Assembly (NCBI GenBank): GCA_002294045.1
Contig: DBEP01000105.1
Coordinates: 1 to 32,183 of the forward strand
Direction: 5' to 3'
DNA from: Lachnoclostridium sp. UBA903
Lineage (GTDB): Bacteria; Bacillota; Clostridia; Lachnospirales; Lachnospiraceae
Length of the DNA stretch: 32,183 bases
How positions within the stretch are numbered: the first letter of the stretch is position 1; every line of letters starts with the position of its first letter. The translations under genes and the position numbers were made by a program. Under the pieces are notes generated by a model. The model saw only the letters and a program-made list of their open reading frames with translations, did no database searches and was not told where the DNA came from. Shown one piece after another: positions 6,157 to 12,962 of this stretch.

Positions 6157-6987
6157 TTACTCACCCCGGCACACACGAAAACCTTGATCGGAGCCCTTGC
6201 CGTTCGCCTCGAACTTGCCCCGGTAAGACGTTTCGCAGGCGCGGGCGTCACCAATCCAGCCGCCGCCTCTCCAAACCCGGACATAGCCGGCGGTGCTGTC
6301 CGATTCTTCGTACCAGTCGAAACACCATTCCCTTACATTACCTGACATGTCATAAAGTCCTAACTCGTTGGGTTTCCTGGCACCTACAGATTTTGTTTTA
6401 TTATTGTTGTTTTCTATGGCAGGCCAATTCCAATCTCCCGATAAGTATTCATTTCCGGCATTTTTCCAATACCAAGCTACTTCATCCGCATTATCGCTTC
6501 CGCTGTATGCATAGTTCTTGCTCAGCTGACCTCCGCCTGCGGCATATTCCCATTCCGCTTCGGTCGGCAGCCGGTAACCATTCGCTCCCGTATTAATCGT
6601 TACCGTCCATTTTATATCATCCATATCATTCTTATTACCAGGGTCTTTTTTAGCCTTGTCTATATTGTAATAGGGTTCAAGTTCCTCTTTTATACTCCTT
6701 TCATTACAGTATTCAATACAGTCATACCAGCTTACCATCTCTACCGGCAAATTATCGCCTTTGAATTCTGAGGGATTGCTTCCCATTATCTCCATCCATT
6801 CTTTTTGAGTTACCTCATATTTGCCGATATAAAAGTCCGATATGATTACATCTTCTCCGTAATATCCGGAATTTGTGTTCATAAAAGCCCCGCCTTTGAC
6901 CAATACAAACTTATCGGGTTCTTCCTGCGAACAAGCGCTAAAAACAACCGTTATTGCCATTAATAGGAAAACTAATAGTTTACGCAT
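6157..6987 (-). CDS. Lipoprotein with FGE/SUMF1-type C-type-lectin-like domain, copy 1
   Basis: Predicted surface lipoprotein of 276 aa, close paralogue of the gene at 4372-5268. Start ATG at 6987 follows AAAGGAGA. Signal peptide MRKLLVFLLMAITVVFSACS, lipid-attachment Cys19. Same FGE-type domain blocks (YEVTQKEW, LPVEMVSWYDCIEYCN, GYRLPTEAEWEYAAGGG, DMSGNVREWCFDWYE, GFRVCRG). Around the GYRLPTEAEWEY block the two genes differ at one base in 60. From the Trp of the GGGW motif to the stop (6160-6258), 23 of 32 codons differ, 15 of them changing the amino acid. This patch is GC-rich against its surroundings and full of GCC, CGC, GGC, TAC and TTC codons. The FGE catalytic cysteine pair is absent (GGGWIGDARACETSYR). 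It follows the canonical xylanase gene in module A. Function unknown; a hypervariable ligand-binding protein is the favoured guess. Confidence 0.88.
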   Translation of the reverse strand: MRKLLVFLLMAITVVFSACSQEEPDKFVLVKGGAFMNTNSGYYGEDVIISDFYIGKYEVTQKEWMEIMGSNPSEFKGDNLPVEMVSWYDCIEYCNERSIKEELEPYYNIDKAKKDPGNKNDMDDIKWTVTINTGANGYRLPTEAEWEYAAGGGQLSKNYAYSGSDNADEVAWYWKNAGNEYLSGDWNWPAIENNNNKTKSVGARKPNELGLYDMSGNVREWCFDWYEESDSTAGYVRVWRGGGWIGDARACETSYRGKFEANGKGSDQGFRVCRGE

Positions 6988-7208
6988 TGATATTTCTCCT
7001 TTCCGGCAACGCCGAAGGCCGTTCGTCTTGCTGGAAACGGCCCGCAACGCATCCGGACTGACGGTTCAAAACGGAGGGAAACGGCCGCCGGCCTGTCTCC
7101 GAATCTTTGGGACCGGCTCCCTCCATATTATATTTGGTTACACAATATTCAGATAAGCTCAAAACCCGCTTGCCCGCGAAGACGCTCCCACCCGCGCCCC
7201 TTCACTCT
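6988..7208. other. GC-rich spacer present in module A only
   Basis: About 220 bp between the lipoprotein ribosome binding site and repeat arm A. In module B the same interval is only about 30 bp. The text is unusually GC-rich (for example CGGCCGCCGGCC near 7083-7094). A 60-codon open frame on the minus strand has no recognisable product. No match to the variable patch of the lipoproteins is visible, so it is not an obvious template repeat. Confidence 0.5.
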
Positions 7209-7241
7209 TAAAAGATAATACTTTCGCAGTATGTAGGTAAG
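7209..7241 (+). repeat. Inverted repeat A, arm downstream of xynA
   Basis: TAAAAGATAATA (7209-7220), 8 unmatched bases, then GTATGTAGGTAAG (7229-7241). Both blocks are exact reverse complements of blocks at 7979-8011. It is related to arm B (5302-5332): consensus TAAAAGRTAATA, spacer, GTATGYAGGTA. Confidence 0.78.
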
Positions 7242-7301
7242 TATTGCTATTCAGGAAATGGTCAGGCGTCCGTCAGTTACCCTGCTTATGCAGGTGACCT
7301 G

Positions 7302-7940
7302 TTACCACACTGTTACGTTTGCGCTTCCGCTGCTTTGATATCCCTCTACCGCCATTACCTGGTAAGCCCAACTGCTGCCCAGATTCATACCTCTGCTCCT
7401 CCAGGCGTTAACATGATTGCTGAAATTAATTTGGACGTTGCTCCCGGTCGATCTCTTCGACTGTCTGACACTCCAATACTGCTGGAAAGTCTGAGTACCG
7501 TCAATGGAAGGTGCGTTGTACCGGGTTGTCTGATATATGTCATAGGTACCCCCATCACTGCTCACGGTGCCCTTATGCGTTCCGGTAGGCCTGTAAGTGC
7601 CCCAGCTGTCAACAACGTAATATTCTATAAGTGCATTTCTTGTCCACCCGTAGAAAGTCAAATATCCATTGCCCGACGGCGAAAAAACGCCGGCATTGTA
7701 GTTGCACACCCTGGATGCATTTCCGGAACCCCATCCTTTACCAACAACAAAATTTCCGCAATTAGTCCAGGTAACACTGTAATTTCCTCCGGAACCATTG
7801 ACAGCATTTACCGTTCCTCCGCCATCGGTCCAATTCTGCCAGTAATCTGTTGCTGCAAATGCGGTTGATGCAAACATGCTGGTAAAACACATTGCAAATG
7901 CAAAAAATAACGCCAAAACTTTCTTATTTAACTTACTCAT
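7302..7940 (-). CDS. xynA: Secreted GH11 endo-1,4-beta-xylanase
   Basis: Hydrolyses internal beta-1,4 links of xylan outside the cell. The 212-aa precursor has a signal peptide ending at about residue 29 (STAFA-ATDYW), and its start ATG at 7940 follows TTTAGGAGG. The mature domain is a full-length single GH11 jelly roll, very close to the classic Bacillus enzymes as I recall them: TDYWQNWTDGGGTVNAVNG, NYSVTWTNCGNFVVGKGW, NALIEYYVVDSWGTYRPTG with nucleophile Glu106, YNAPSIDG (thumb), QYWSVRQSKRSTGSN, NHVNAWRSRGMNLGS, and VMAVEGYQSSGSANVTVW with acid/base Glu199. There is no binding module or anchor. It is the first gene of module A and is enclosed by inverted repeat A. The high similarity to Bacillus sequences suggests acquisition by transfer; this comparison is from memory, not computed. 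Confidence 0.97.
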   Translation of the reverse strand: MSKLNKKVLALFFAFAMCFTSMFASTAFAATDYWQNWTDGGGTVNAVNGSGGNYSVTWTNCGNFVVGKGWGSGNASRVCNYNAGVFSPSGNGYLTFYGWTRNALIEYYVVDSWGTYRPTGTHKGTVSSDGGTYDIYQTTRYNAPSIDGTQTFQQYWSVRQSKRSTGSNVQINFSNHVNAWRSRGMNLGSSWAYQVMAVEGYQSSGSANVTVW

Positions 7941-7978
7941 ACTATAATCCTCCTAAAATATAATTTTATAAGTTACTG

Positions 7979-8011
7979 CTTACCTACATACGTTTTGGAT
8001 ATTATCTTTTA
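7979..8011 (-). repeat. Inverted repeat A, arm upstream of xynA
   Basis: On the minus strand TAAAAGATAATA (8011-8000), 8 unmatched bases, then GTATGTAGGTAAG (7991-7979). It is preceded by CAGGAAAGGGAGTGATTT (8030-8013), shared with module B. TAATAT inside the arm could act as a -10, but no matching -35 is clear. It may therefore be part of a leader rather than a promoter. Confidence 0.78.
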
Positions 8012-8837
8012 TAAATCACTCCCTTTCCTGTCCTTGACAGTCGTTTCTCTTTGCAGTACATAACTTATCCTTGGTCATATTCCGTAAATATCTGCCTGCC
8101 ACCTCCTCACTGAGAAGAATTTTTTTTATAAAAACAGCAATAAAAATGCAGGTTTTATACCATAAACCTTTAAATCTACAAAAAGCCTGAAATCGGCAAA
8201 AAAGGAATAAAATACAAGCCGGTATATTACTCTGTTTAATGCCGCATACAATGTAATAAGCAAAAAAACCGTAAACGATAGACAACACAATAAAATATTC
8301 ACATGAATTTATTTATTGTGATGTTACCTGAGGCTGTAAACCGCTTCATTTTTAATGCATGTTTATTAATGCGACTCTTAATGGAATGATGAATTTTTTA
8401 TGACTGAGAATTAGTAGAATACGGTTTATTAGTATTGCGAAAAACGTTTTATAACTAGTAAACACATTGCAGACAATCACTTTTATGAACTAGAATTATA
8501 TGAACTAGAAAGAATATAAATGTTTAATAAAATAATATGCGGGCCGAAATCTCATATATTGCATCAGCGCAGCTGATATGAGTAACAAAAATTTTCTTTT
8601 CCACCTCCTACATGGTAATTTAAGCGCTTCTTTCCTGATGAATTACACCTATTCCGACATCATTCTATATGAATATTTATTATATTTTAAATTTACATTA
8701 ACTTTACAATATTATTATACAGCCTATTACTATTTTTATCCTTTCATAAATTGCTATTTATTAATCAATAATTGCTAATGCTATGCTTCTTCCGTTGAGA
8801 TAAGAAAGAGTTTGCATAGGACGAACTCTATGAGACA
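8012..8837. other. Long gene-free stretch upstream of xynA
   Basis: About 800 bp with no credible gene. A 90-codon minus-strand frame (8016-8288) is hydrophobic, has no ribosome binding site or recognisable family, and is probably chance. From 8290 the DNA is very AT-rich. Visible small features: TATGAACTAGAA twice (8484-8495 and 8499-8510) with AACTAG once more at about 8455, and a small imperfect hairpin around ATCAGC-GCA-GCTGAT (near 8563-8577). The promoter for module A must lie here or in the conserved block at 8013-8030, but I cannot place it with confidence. Confidence 0.5.
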
Positions 8838-8838
8838 A
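8816..8838 (-). repeat. Terminator-adjacent repeat, copy 2
   Basis: On the minus strand CTTGTCTCATAGAGTTCGTC then CTATG, directly after the terminator U-tract. It corresponds to the element at 1786-1819. On the plus strand a near-repeat of the same region, GAGATAAGAAAGAG (about 8797-8810) and GAGACAAGAAAAAG (8832-8845), forms a 14-bp imperfect direct repeat. Confidence 0.5.
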
Positions 8839-8864
8839 GAAAAAGACTGCCGTAAAGGCAGTCT
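8838..8864 (-). terminator. Terminator of the HD-domain gene
   Basis: AGACTGCC (8844-8851) and GGCAGTCT (8857-8864) form a perfect 8-bp stem with a 5-nt loop. On the minus strand TTTTTCTTG follows. It lies about 75 bp after the HD gene's stop codon. Confidence 0.82.
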
Positions 8865-8939
8865 CCCTGGTTTATAACATTGCATTTGCTATTGCTGTAT
8901 TAACAGTCCCCGGTAAAGTAATATTATTTTTCCTCATCA

Positions 8940-9470
8940 TCAGCTGGTAATCGGCATTTGGGGATTTCTTACAACGTCATCCGCCGTAACAATGCTTCTC
9001 TTAAGTGATTTATAAGTATTCCTGCAAAAAGTTTCATACAGGGAACAAAATTTGTCCACCGTACATACTATGATGCTTTCCTTAAAAACAGGAGGTACCG
9101 GTGTTAAAGGAAACATATGCTTGCTTATAATGTCGATTTCCACCGCATTCATATTTTTTATTCTTCCGGCATTTCTTAAAGCTGTTTTGGGATGCTTGAA
9201 CCCATGAAACCTGTGGGAACGGTCTTTTTCATGCCAGTCGTACAAAAAATAATCGTGAAATAATGCCCCAAACAACAGGCTGTGACAGTCACAGGAAATA
9301 TGCAGCAGCTTAACCAGCAGCAAACTGTAGTACGCCACGGCTATACTGTGCCATAAACAGGAAGTGTCACCATGCTGTATATATCTGCCCATACTGAAGA
9401 AAGCGGTTGTTACCGCAAATTCTTTTAAACAGGTATTGATATCCTTTAAAATTTTATCTGTAAAAATAAT
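8940..9470 (-). CDS. HD-domain phosphohydrolase-like protein, probable ATT start
   Basis: Cytoplasmic HD-superfamily metal-dependent phosphohydrolase; substrate unknown (nucleotides are common in the superfamily). Motifs: CLWHS (first metal His), LFGALFHDYFLYDW (the His-Asp pair), HRFHGFKHPKTALRNA, IISKHMFPLTPVPP, and IIVCTVDKFCSLYE with the last Asp. The first ATG (9392) has no ribosome binding site. The frame stays open 26 codons further, to ATT at 9470, six bases after AAAAGGAG (9484-9477). The extra residues (FTDKILKDINTCLKEFAVTT) look like the helix that usually precedes YIQHG in such proteins. There is no ATG, GTG, TTG or CTG in that stretch. So either ATT is used, as known for infC, or an original ATG has mutated. 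I annotate from ATT: 176 aa. Confidence 0.78.
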   Translation of the reverse strand: MIFTDKILKDINTCLKEFAVTTAFFSMGRYIQHGDTSCLWHSIAVAYYSLLLVKLLHISCDCHSLLFGALFHDYFLYDWHEKDRSHRFHGFKHPKTALRNAGRIKNMNAVEIDIISKHMFPLTPVPPVFKESIIVCTVDKFCSLYETFCRNTYKSLKRSIVTADDVVRNPQMPITS

Positions 9471-9611
9471 CTTTCACTCCTTTTATAAACCCCACCTATT
9501 ACATATTTATAATTTCGTGATTCAGGGATTACAATTCCCCATACCATTGTATATATGATTATTTTATCAGATATTTTTTTAAGAAACAATAACAAAGAAT
9601 CCGCCGTTTTC

Positions 9612-10346
9612 TTATCCGGTCACAACATCCCGCTTTTTCAGCCATACGCCGGCAAACACGATACCGGCAGCCAGATAGAAAAAACTGCCGAAGATAAATT
9701 GTCCCGTACTGCACTGCATCGGCCCGTCGGGCCTGTTGGCCCGCATGCCGAGACATAGGAGTGAATAGGGATACAAGGCTCCATAGCCTTTGGCCATTGC
9801 CGCCAGCCCTGTGACGCCTCCAATCAGCGCAAGCCCTACCGGTACGGCAAAGCTGCGGATAACAAGCGAGATGCAAAGCTGCAGGGCACCGATTACAATA
9901 CCTCCGGCGGCTCCATACAAAAGCCAGACCGGAAGTTCGGACGGAACCGGCTTCGCCAGACCGATAAGCTTTCCTGATATTACAAACAATGCGCCGATCC
10001 AGCTCTGTGTCAGAAGAACCATAAAAGAAACCGCAGAAAGCTTTGAAAGGTAGATATGCAGAACCGGAACGGGTGCAGTCATGACGGTATTCCAGTTATG
10101 ATTTACATGCTCCAGGCGGCACAGGTAGGAGCAGTAAACACCTATAATAGCGGGAAGAAAAAAATAGCAGGTAAACAGGGTATGCTGCGACCACAAGTCG
10201 TACCACTGGTGCTTAAGGATACCGACATTCTGCAGATAGTTGAAAGTACCCATGAAGGCAGGCAGAACGGGAAGAATAAAAAAGGCAAGCCAGACCGGGC
10301 TGCGCCGCAGTTTCATTCCTTCTGCGCAAAGAGCTTTAAAAAACAT
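9612..10346 (-). CDS. ABC-2 exporter permease (second permease of the operon)
   Basis: Integral membrane subunit of an ABC-2 type exporter, 244 aa, with about six hydrophobic segments. It starts MFFKALCAEGMKLRRSPVWLAFFILPVLPAF, the usual beginning of lantibiotic-immunity-type permeases (MutG/EpiG-like): a short cytoplasmic helix with Lys-Arg before the first membrane span. Last gene of a three-gene minus operon. It begins 3 bp after the stop of the permease at 10350-11102, and its ribosome binding site (AAGGAGACG) lies within that gene's end. No terminator is obvious in 9485-9611. Role inferred: removal of a membrane-active peptide from the cell envelope. Confidence 0.85.
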   Translation of the reverse strand: MFFKALCAEGMKLRRSPVWLAFFILPVLPAFMGTFNYLQNVGILKHQWYDLWSQHTLFTCYFFLPAIIGVYCSYLCRLEHVNHNWNTVMTAPVPVLHIYLSKLSAVSFMVLLTQSWIGALFVISGKLIGLAKPVPSELPVWLLYGAAGGIVIGALQLCISLVIRSFAVPVGLALIGGVTGLAAMAKGYGALYPYSLLCLGMRANRPDGPMQCSTGQFIFGSFFYLAAGIVFAGVWLKKRDVVTG

Positions 10347-10349
10347 AAT

Positions 10350-11102
10350 TTACGTCTCCTTTCGTACGAACAGCGTCCGTCCAATGATATAAATTGCACA
10401 AAACATAAAGGTTAACACGACAAATCCGGTCCAGTCAACCGGAATATAGTAATAATCAACGACGCGCGTATCTTTGTCCCAATCCATCCGGACCAGCATC
10501 AGAACGCCGTAATACCCCCAAAGAAGAAACCTTCCAAGTTCCTGAGGAAAGAACAAGCTGAAAAGGCCGGCAAATCCCCCGATAAGACCTACGGCAAAGG
10601 AGACCGCCTGGTTTATAAATAACAGGGACAGCACCTGCTGCAGCAACAGAATGGTCAGGTTCACGGCAGTGGTAAAAAGCAGGTAATACAATAGTTTGTC
10701 ATAAGGCGGGCCGCCCGCAAATCCTTTTATATATCCCATAAATACCATGACCAGAATCTGCAGAACGGCCGCGGCAACCATATAGAATGCTCCGCACAGA
10801 AATTTGGCACCAAACAGCTTTCCTGCGGGAATCACCGTCTCCAGGAGCTTAAGTGCCCGTCCTTTGTGCTCCACATCACTGAGCCGGGACGCCGCCACAG
10901 CGGCAATAACCGGCATCATGACGGAGTTTAACAGCGGGAACCGGTACAGGCAGGCTATCCAGCCTTGCTGCAGGTCACGGGTATCCATATTCCGCAACGT
11001 CCATAACGCCCATAAAAGCTGTACAAAAATCAAGGCGGCTACTATTGCCCATACCCATCTCCGGCGGGTTTTGTAAAATTCCGTCCCAAGAGCTTTCATC
11101 AT
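10350..11102 (-). CDS. ABC-2 exporter permease (first permease of the operon)
   Basis: Integral membrane protein of 250 aa with about six spans. The N-terminus MMKALGTEFYKTRRRWVWAIVAALIFVQLLWALW and the loop RLSDVEHKGRALKLLETVIPAGKLFGAKF are typical of lantibiotic-immunity ABC-2 permeases. Its ATG overlaps the stop of the ATPase gene (11099-11102), a sign of translational coupling. It would form the membrane channel with the neighbouring permease, powered by the ATPase at 11099-12013. Confidence 0.87.
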   Translation of the reverse strand: MMKALGTEFYKTRRRWVWAIVAALIFVQLLWALWTLRNMDTRDLQQGWIACLYRFPLLNSVMMPVIAAVAASRLSDVEHKGRALKLLETVIPAGKLFGAKFLCGAFYMVAAAVLQILVMVFMGYIKGFAGGPPYDKLLYYLLFTTAVNLTILLLQQVLSLLFINQAVSFAVGLIGGFAGLFSLFFPQELGRFLLWGYYGVLMLVRMDWDKDTRVVDYYYIPVDWTGFVVLTFMFCAIYIIGRTLFVRKET

Positions 11103-12013
11103 AAGCTCACCGCCGTTCCGGTCAGCTCAAGGAATATATCCTCAAGGCTTTTTCGCCTCTCCTCTATACGTACAACACCAATGTTTCTGTCAAAAAGCAG
11201 AGAAATATACCCTGCAAGCTCCTTATCGTCAAGCTCCGGCAGCAGAAGGCAGTCTTTTTCCGTTTTGCTGGTAATTCCCCGTTCCCCGAGTACTTTGGCC
11301 GCGGCTGTGTTATCCAGCGTGCGGACGGCAATGTTTCGTCTGCTTCTTTCATGAAGTGCCGGCAGTTTATCCTGAAAAACAAGCTCTCCCCTGCTGATGA
11401 TTCCTACATTGGCGGCAATCTGGTCAATTTCGCTGAGCAGATGGCTCGAAACCATAACCGTCATGCCGTACTGCTGCGGCAGGGAGCAGATAAGCTCACG
11501 CATCTCCTGGATACCCGACGGGTCAAGACCGTTTGTCGGTTCGTCGAGAATCAAAAGCTTCGGGTTGCCCAGCAGTGCACAGGCAAGGCCAAGGCGCTGC
11601 TTCATTCCCATGGAATAATGCCCTGCTTTTTTCTCCTTCTGTTTTTCAAGGCGTACGATTTGCAGCACCCTGCCGATATCTTTTTCAGGCACGCCCTTAA
11701 GGGTACTGATAATTTTCAGATTTTCCTCACCGGTCAGGTGCCCGTAATAACTGGGGGATTCAATCAGTGAGCCGACCTCCTTCAGTATGGCGAGCCTGCT
11801 CCGGCTGTGGGCCTGCCTGCCGAATACGGTAATCGTACCGTCTGTCGGCTTTACAAGCCCCAGAATCATTTTCATTGTTGTGGATTTGCCCGCACCGTTA
11901 GGTCCAAGAAAGCCGTAGACGACCCCTTCCGGCACGGAAAGGTCCAAATCCTTCACCCGCAGAGACTTTCCGTACTGCTTGCAAAGGCCGGTTGTTTTAA
12001 TAATTTCAGACAT
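11099..12013 (-). CDS. ABC exporter ATP-binding protein (antimicrobial-peptide type)
   Basis: Nucleotide-binding subunit, 304 aa. Walker A GPNGAGKST (residues 37-45), signature YSMGMKQRLGLA (133-144, the non-canonical form common in bacitracin/lantibiotic exporters), Walker B LLILDEP (153-159) followed by TNGLDPSGI, and the His switch in VSSHLLSEID. A C-terminal extension of about 80 residues is typical of the BcrA/MutF group. The start has AAAGGAGG upstream. First gene of the operon, transcribed away from the response-regulator gene; that arrangement resembles lantibiotic-responsive loci such as cprABC/cprRK of Clostridioides difficile. Whether it confers resistance or exports a self-made compound is not shown; no biosynthetic genes are present. 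Confidence 0.93.
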   Translation of the reverse strand: MSEIIKTTGLCKQYGKSLRVKDLDLSVPEGVVYGFLGPNGAGKSTTMKMILGLVKPTDGTITVFGRQAHSRSRLAILKEVGSLIESPSYYGHLTGEENLKIISTLKGVPEKDIGRVLQIVRLEKQKEKKAGHYSMGMKQRLGLACALLGNPKLLILDEPTNGLDPSGIQEMRELICSLPQQYGMTVMVSSHLLSEIDQIAANVGIISRGELVFQDKLPALHERSRRNIAVRTLDNTAAAKVLGERGITSKTEKDCLLLPELDDKELAGYISLLFDRNIGVVRIEERRKSLEDIFLELTGTAVSL

Positions 12014-12044
12014 GGATAGTATCCTCCTTTTTCGAACTGGGAAT

Positions 12045-12107
12045 ATTATAACAAAGCCGCCTTACATGAGCCTGTATTCAAGCTTACATTTACCTTAAAA
12101 ATGTTAA
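12045..12107 (-). promoter_or_regulatory. Divergent control region of exporter and two-component genes
   Basis: On the minus strand TATAAT (12050-12045) stands about 30 bp before the exporter's start codon, but the -35 position (AGGCTC) is far from consensus, as expected for an activator-dependent promoter. Upstream lies an imperfect inverted repeat, CTTACATTT (12083-12091) and AAATGTTAA (12099-12107), a candidate response-regulator site. The plus-strand promoter for the regulator gene is less clear; TTTATTTAAAATACAAT lies just before it. Confidence 0.4.
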
Positions 12108-12242
12108 AAAACATCCACCTTAATCCGTATTTATGATACAATGAAGGCAGATTGAATATATCCATGTTGTGCATTTTACGCCTTAAGCAGCAAAAGCATG
12201 AAATTAGTTTTTATTTAAAATACAATAATCGTGGTGATAACA

Positions 12243-12962
12243 ATGAATGATATTTATAACTGTAAAATCCTGATCGTGGATGACGAACCGGAGCTGTGCA
12301 GGATGGTATCGGAAATACTCCGCCGTCAGGGGTTTATGCGGATTATTACGGCCGCCGGCTGCAAAGAATCGCGCCGGCTCTTTGCGTCGGAAAAGCCTGA
12401 CGCCGTGATTCTGGATGTTTCCCTGCCGGATGGTGACGGTTTTTCACTGATGCGCGAATTCCGGGCCATATCGTCCGTTCCGGTATTGTTTCTTTCTGCC
12501 CGTGACGAGGATGAAGACCGTCTGCTTGGTCTGGGACTTGGCGCAGATGACTATATTACAAAACCGTTTCTCCCCCGGGAACTGACTCTGCGGCTCTGTG
12601 CGGTGTTGAACCGGGTCTATTTTCCGGTTGTGGCAAAACAAAAACCAAAACCGGTCTTTTGTCTGGGTGAAACCCGGATAGATTTAAACAGCGGTTCTGT
12701 TGCAGCCGATAAAGGCCGGTTTACCCTCACCGCCAAGGAATTTACACTGCTGGAAAAGCTTTATGAAAACCGGGGAAACATCGTTACCGGCGACAGCTTA
12801 TGCCGCGCGGCATGGGGAGACGACCTCTACGGATATGAGAATACGCTTATGGTGCATATCCGGCGTCTTCGGGAAAAGATTGAACCGGAACCGTCTTCTC
12901 CGCGCTATCTCCTCACCGTACGGGGACTTGGCTATAAATTAACGGGGGTTATAAATCAATGA
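12243..12962 (+). CDS. OmpR/PhoB-type response regulator
   Basis: Transcription factor of 239 aa. The receiver domain (about 1-120) carries the acidic pair VDDEPE, phosphoacceptor Asp58 (ILDVSLPDGDG), and LSARDEDED and ADDYITKPF for the conserved Ser/Thr and Lys. The winged-helix output domain (about 140-237) has the typical LTAKEFTLLEKLYENRGNIV and VHIRRLREKIEP. I prefer ATG at 12243, preceded by GGTGATAAC, over GTG at 12231; the difference is four residues. It overlaps the kinase gene by ATGA. Likely controls the divergent exporter operon in response to the sensor kinase. Confidence 0.93.
   Translation: MNDIYNCKILIVDDEPELCRMVSEILRRQGFMRIITAAGCKESRRLFASEKPDAVILDVSLPDGDGFSLMREFRAISSVPVLFLSARDEDEDRLLGLGLGADDYITKPFLPRELTLRLCAVLNRVYFPVVAKQKPKPVFCLGETRIDLNSGSVAADKGRFTLTAKEFTLLEKLYENRGNIVTGDSLCRAAWGDDLYGYENTLMVHIRRLREKIEPEPSSPRYLLTVRGLGYKLTGVINQ

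Noticed and set aside
4372..6987. The two FGE/SUMF1-type lipoproteins as activators of the sulfatase at 21696-23255
   Set aside because: Both are exported lipoproteins without the conserved catalytic cysteine pair, whereas the sulfatase is cytoplasmic. The loci are 15 kb apart on opposite strands.
6988..7208. GC-rich spacer as a DGR template repeat
   Set aside because: Reading both strands I see no stretch matching the variable patch of either lipoprotein, and there is no reverse transcriptase nearby.
8016..8288. 90-codon hydrophobic open frame on the minus strand
   Set aside because: No good ribosome binding site at its start and no recognisable family. Its 3' end falls in the conserved leader block of module A, so the frame is probably chance in AT-rich DNA.
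8578..8778. 66-codon Tyr/Leu/Phe-rich frame on the plus strand
   Set aside because: Composition follows the AT-rich DNA; no ribosome binding site and no neighbours on that strand.
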